A stretch of 64,000 bases of DNA, taken from Lutjanus erythropterus (lineage: Eukaryota; Chordata; Actinopteri; Lutjaniformes; Lutjanidae). The notes under the pieces are model-generated. The model was not told where the DNA came from and did no database searches. It worked only from the letters and a program-made list of their open reading frames with translations. Where the stretch lies: NCBI GenBank assembly GCA_020091685.1, contig CM034606.1, positions 13,129,695-13,193,694 of the forward strand, read 5' to 3'. A program made the position numbers and the translations under genes. Shown one piece after another: positions 59,228 through 64,000 of the stretch (its first letter is position 1; every line of letters begins with the position of its first letter).

Positions 59228-60909
59228 ACTGTGTTTTTTATGGCGGACTGAGCCTGTTTCTTTTTATTCTCTTTGTATATTTTGAAGACTTCACAACAGC
59301 GGAGTGTGAGCGGGGGAAAAAGTCACACAGTTGGCTGAAGAAAAACCAATCCAGAGAGTACAAGAGAGAGAAAAATTATGGAGCATTCAAATTAATTCCT
59401 AAGGCGCCCATTGGTGTCTGCATTGTGTTATTTTTCATTACATTTCAGTGATTTGAGCGTTCTGGCCTTTTTTTTTCTCCCCTTCAAATTAAATCTGGTG
59501 TACATTACTGGATGATGCGTTTATTTATTGCTGTAAAGTGGGTTAATCATGAAGGCGCTCCTTTCTTCTTCCGAGGAAGAGAAAGGAAAGATTAGGGCCC
59601 TAATGCAATGTACAGGATAATGTGCGATAGGATTTGGGAGTAGAAAATGAAATTTGGCTGCTGTAAACAGTTGTGAGCAGTTGTAAACTGGAAGTTGAGT
59701 GAACGTTGTGGGGAGGAGGGGGTGAGACATGAAACAGAGGCTTTGCTGTTGGCCCTCACCCATGCTGGGAGACATGCTATTGTATCTCAGCCTGAACAAG
59801 AGGCACGCGTTGTTTCTCGAAGCCTACACTCGCCGCTCATTGTGTGACAAGCTCTCTTCAGCATCTGTAAACTCGTCTAAAACCGTCGATTCCTCTCGTT
59901 GTTACTTTGATCTTTTTTTTGATCTGCAGCGTTTGCCTCCGCAGCTACTTCTGAAATGCTCATTCAGATTCCAGGACGTGTTAATTGCAAACAGCATGCA
60001 AAAAAGCACGAGAATGATAATTACTTTTATTCATAATGCTTGCTTATATATTTTTTTCAACCATAGAAAATGATTGCTTTGCTTCAAGGTAATGAGAATT
60101 AAAATTAATCCTCCTAAGTTGTTTGCATCGCACATATTTGGGCACTTTGTCCCCCGGTGAGAGCAGCGTTCTCATAGCTTTGCTGTGTAGGCTGAATCTG
60201 TGTGAGGAAAAATTAACTAAACATCAGAAATAAAAGTTTGTGGGCAATTATGATACAAAACACCTGAGCCGAAGAAACCTAGATACGAGACGAGTACAAA
60301 AACACATGCTGAATTTTGAAAAATCAAAGCTTTTTAGATCATTTTACATTCGAGTGAATCACATGACTGTGTGCCTGAGAAGCTGTCAGTTGGTGAGAAT
60401 TGATGCTAATTAAACTATTAATTATCTCTGTAATGAGACGCGAGTTAAAACTGTGTTAAGCACATCAAAGTACGACGTGGGATTTCTTCACTTTGATGAA
60501 AATATGTCTTGACTGAGGAGTGAGGAAACATCAGTACATGATTCAGAAACAGGACAAAAAGTAGACGAATTACAGGGCCTTCGAATGTTTTGTAGAACTC
60601 AAAGGGTTCAATGTTAATGTGTGTTCCTGTCTGGTCAAAGATCCACTTACCCAGAGCCGATTTTTACCCCTGCATAAATTGTTTTATTTATTAGACGTTA
60701 TCAAATAACAGCAAAGATTAAAGTGTTTAAATGTCTTGTTTTGTCAGTCCAAAACCCAAAGATATTCAGTTTAATATGATAATAAAGGGAGAAAAGCAAC
60801 ATATCTCCATATTTGAGAGAGGGAAAACAGCATTTTCTGCCAATTTTGCATGATAAATTACTTTAACAAATAATAATTATCAAAATAGTTTAGTTCTTTT
60901 TTACCACTT

Positions 60910-61005
60910 GCCTGGTCGGGCAAGTGAGTTCCTAGATTTACTAGCCCGACATGGCATTTTACTTGCCCCCAGCAAGTGAACAGTCCATATTGTTGAGCCC
61001 TGATG
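60910..61005. repeat. GGGCAAGT-containing repeat fragment
   Basis: TCGGGCAAGTGAGTTCCTAG, TTTACTAGCCCGAC, TTACTTGCCC and CAGCAAGTGAACAGTCCATA form short inverted words and end in TTGAGCCCTGA. It resembles a dispersed fish repeat, recalled only. Confidence 0.4.
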
Positions 61006-63699
61006 CTTGAGAACAGCATACAGTAATGGTTTAATACTTACACAACTTCTCAGAAATAAGACCTTTTCAAAAAGGATGTATTCAATATCACAGTTATTAT
61101 CTCAACGGAAAAACTTGCAACTTGGAAGAACATTGGAGCCAAAAAGCAAAAAGCAGAGGTTTTCCCACATGTAAAAGCCATGTAGCCATTTTTCAAAGCT
61201 CATAGTTGTCAGCAAACATGACCAGCACTGAGCAAGAGCAGCACAGTTCCGTATCAATAGCATCTCACTTTATTAATCTCTTGGAACACAGGATAATGCC
61301 TTGAGCAGAGATGATTCTGCTTTTAAGCTGGAAAATCCACTTTCCCCTCTCGTCATGTTGAGGAGCTGTTTTCAATAGTCTGTTACTGGAGGCCAATCTT
61401 AGCCCCTGACCTAGGCTGATTTGTTGTGAAACGCGGAGACAAATTCCTTGGGCACATGTCGAACCACTTCTAGGAAAAGTGTTTGTTGTGTGGAGCGTGG
61501 GTAAAGAAAAAAAAACAACAACAGCAATCCCATTAAATGGTTGGAAAGCTGCTGTTGTATGAAAGGGAACATATGTTGCTGGTAACAAGACATCAGCACT
61601 ATCGCTTGCTGCTATCGCCTGCTAGAAGAGGATTAACTCAAAGGAGAGATCTCCGAGATGCAGCTGATAAAGGCAAACAGTGCTCAAAACACCTCACACC
61701 TAACACAAAGTCTGGATCAGACATGGTAATGTTGCTTTGTTTGTGCATTGTTCAAGGTTTTTAATGACAATGTTGTGTTTTATTGTGTAACTGCAACTTG
61801 TTACACTTGCTCTTGTTGAATTTTCCATTTATAAATGAAGGTTTTAATCGATATCAAACACATAAAATATTTGGCTTTCATAAGGGCACCATAGATATTT
61901 AAGGGAGTGTGTCATTCTCACAAAGAAAATCTCACTTGTTCCCATTGGAAAACTACTGTATGGTGGCCTTGACGGGCAAAATACAACATCAGATGAAACT
62001 AGAGTCACTGCAAACCCAAATCCACAATAGCCTTCAAACGATGTAATTTACTGTCTTGTGGACATAGTAGTTAACATCTACAAAGTATTAGAAATTAGTT
62101 TTAATCCAATTTTAACCTAGTTTTAACCATGTCTGCTGTCTGCCATGCCAACACAGTCTTGAGAAATGGTCTACACAGCAAAATGTGCTTTTTCTTTTTT
62201 TTTTTTAACTAGGGTTAGTAATAGAATGTTTATTTTCACTTTTAGTCGACTAAATTACAGTAGATTTAGTTGAATAAAATGTATGTATCATTTAAATGTT
62301 TCTTGAGAATATCCAAACTCATACTCCTGGAGAACACATCTATTAACGTTTTATTAACGTCAATATTAACTATACCACATTTCTGCTCCTTTCTCACATT
62401 GTATGTCTGACATTAAGTATACTGCATTTCTCTAAATCATGCATTTTTCTTTTGGTTCTATATTTGTTTCATACATATGACAGTTGCTAATGGTTATATT
62501 TATTGTGTCAAATATTAATATATTGTGTATTAAAGATCTGGGACATTATGTTCACTATGGGTGCTGCTATGTTTGCTAAATTTACGGTTGGAATCAATGT
62601 GCCTTTTCTACTGGCCATTCTGTCTGACACAACACGGTCACCGTAGCTTAGAAGTGACTTATATTTAGTTCTAATAGCCATATGTTATTAAGCTATTAGG
62701 TGTTTTAAAAAGCACCAAAACAAGACCCCAAAATAACTAGCTGAATATAATTCAGTCAGAGGCTAAACTGGACACAAACGCACACTCTCGTGAAGTGGAG
62801 ATCTGTTTTCTTGTCCTCTCATACCCGTTTTTATTTGTAGATTTGTAAGTGTCACTTTATTTTATCATCATCTCATTTTTGTCAGTGAAAAAATGTTGCT
62901 GACAAAAACAGTGACAAAAATTATTGGTCAACACTTGTCAAAGTTGAAATTATTTGAACTTTGAGCGCAAGTTCAAGCCTCCGCCTACTTCGGTGCACCC
63001 ACTCATCCCACAGGAAAACAATGTCACAGCCTGCACAGAGCAGTTTTATAGCTGATCACGTGTGGGTACCTGAACACACCACATCATTAAATGTTGTTTT
63101 TATTTACCAACATCATCACCAAGTGGTGAAACGTTGTGCTTTCCGTTTTGTTAATGTCTTTCATCCAGTGTTTTTTGTGTTTTGTATGCCAGAGCCACCA
63201 CAGAAAAACTCTCAAATTGTTACTTTTCACATGTGATATCACATGAATGATGTTTCAGTACCGAGAGGTATATTTGTTCCCTTCTTCCCCAAGTAACATA
63301 TTGTAGGAGCGACAGGCAGCGTGGATGTTGACATATTCCTCGGCTGATTTAATGGCCTGTTTAATTCTGGCACGTCTGTAGCCCTCTCAGATGTTTTGCA
63401 GTTTTAATTAGTGTAATCATCGCTCTTGAAAAAGGCCACAGGGTTGTTTAATGGGTCATGTTTGTCAAGATGCACAGAATTATAACACAAAAGACATGCC
63501 ATTTATTCAGCGCTACAGTCTTCCAGTGATTATGGGTGTCACAATTGATAATTAGAGAAAGAATTGATTTATCTGAAAGCCAAAATGAACCTCTGTGGTG
63601 TGAGGAAATTAGTTTGACAGTGTTTGGATGAGCGGTGTTTACACTGCAGTGTGGCGGTGTGGGAACACTTTACTACTCCAGTGTTAACTGAAGCAACGT

Positions 63700-63700
<1 letters not shown>

Positions 63701-63747
<47 letters not shown>
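63701..63747 (+). repeat. (CA)n microsatellite
   Basis: About 23 uninterrupted CA units. The minus-strand frame through it reads a CV repeat and is an artefact. Confidence 0.98.
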
Positions 63748-63750
<3 letters not shown>

Positions 63751-64000
63751 TGTTTCTGGATGGGAGAGTCAGGAGACTTTTGATGTGACATCTGGATATT
63801 TTTACTAATGACAAAACTTCATATGAAATTCTGAATATACAGTTTCATTCTGCAGGCTTCTGTCACATGATAAGCAGAGGTTATGGTTCCAATTTTCAGG
63901 CAGCAAAGTACAAAGTGTTTTACACAGTTTCCTCAAACTGTGGGAATTAGGTCAAGCTAACATTTACAATTTGATAAAGACTGTTTAAATGCATTTCCTC

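Larger units (their letters stand above)
59230..64000. other. Intergenic, downstream of fam204a
   Basis: No gene seen. It contains a degraded GCTGCAA-type repeat (about 60650-60900), a GGGCAAGT-rich repeat-like segment (about 60910-61005) and a CA microsatellite. Several frames of 70-114 codons lack splice context and any recognisable domain. Confidence 0.5.

Noticed and set aside
59729-60073. 114-codon frame downstream of fam204a
   Set aside because: It starts after the fam204a poly(A) signal, with no recognisable protein and no splice or promoter context; an overlapping minus-strand frame is similar in length.
63569-63814. Frame with a Cys-Val repeat
   Set aside because: Translation of the CA microsatellite.
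1-64000. tRNA, rRNA, CRISPR arrays, bacterial operons or viral genes
   Set aside because: No cloverleaf-like or direct-repeat/spacer pattern and no prokaryotic gene organisation noticed; all recognisable coding sequence is spliced vertebrate exons.

Overview
This window is vertebrate nuclear DNA, most likely from a ray-finned (percomorph-type) teleost. The evidence is two intron-rich protein-coding genes recognisable as vertebrate orthologues, AT-rich non-coding sequence, dinucleotide and tetranucleotide microsatellites, and many short inverted-repeat (MITE-like) elements of kinds I know from fish genomes. There is no bacterial, plasmid or CRISPR content. Most long open frames here are chance frames or run through exon/intron borders.

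Left part (about 1 to 12000, minus strand): pik3ap1, encoding BCAP (B-cell adaptor for PI3-kinase). Fifteen coding exons can be placed in phase from the ATG at 11738 down to 1289, giving 788 codons. They cover the TIR domain, the DBB region, the ankyrin-like segment, a cluster of YxxM PI3K-docking tyrosines, proline-rich stretches and the conserved C-terminal helical segment. The last part of the proline-rich tail is probably beyond the left edge. One intron uses a GC-AG donor.

Middle (about 12000 to 38560): a gene-poor gap of about 26 kb between two divergently transcribed genes. I see no gene in it. It holds a tetranucleotide microsatellite, a consensus CTCF motif near the pik3ap1 promoter, several foldback transposon relics, and repeat-poor stretches that may be conserved non-coding elements.

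Right part (38841 to 59172, plus strand): fam204a, a 234-residue protein in seven coding exons. It includes a 31-nt microexon, a NAGNAG tandem acceptor and a 15.3-kb intron. That intron carries little repeat in its middle third and is a candidate host for long-range enhancers. The poly(A) signal lies about 50 nt after the stop codon. From about 59230 to 64000 I see only repeats, one CA microsatellite and unannotated sequence.

The two genes are not known to work together: BCAP is an immune signalling adaptor, FAM204A a conserved protein of unknown function. In human both are on 10q but far apart, so their adjacency here looks like a fish rearrangement junction. I found no convincing new biological system. 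The most useful leads are the GC-AG and NAGNAG splice sites, the CTCF site at the junction, nested MITEs with readable target-site duplications, and the large fam204a intron.
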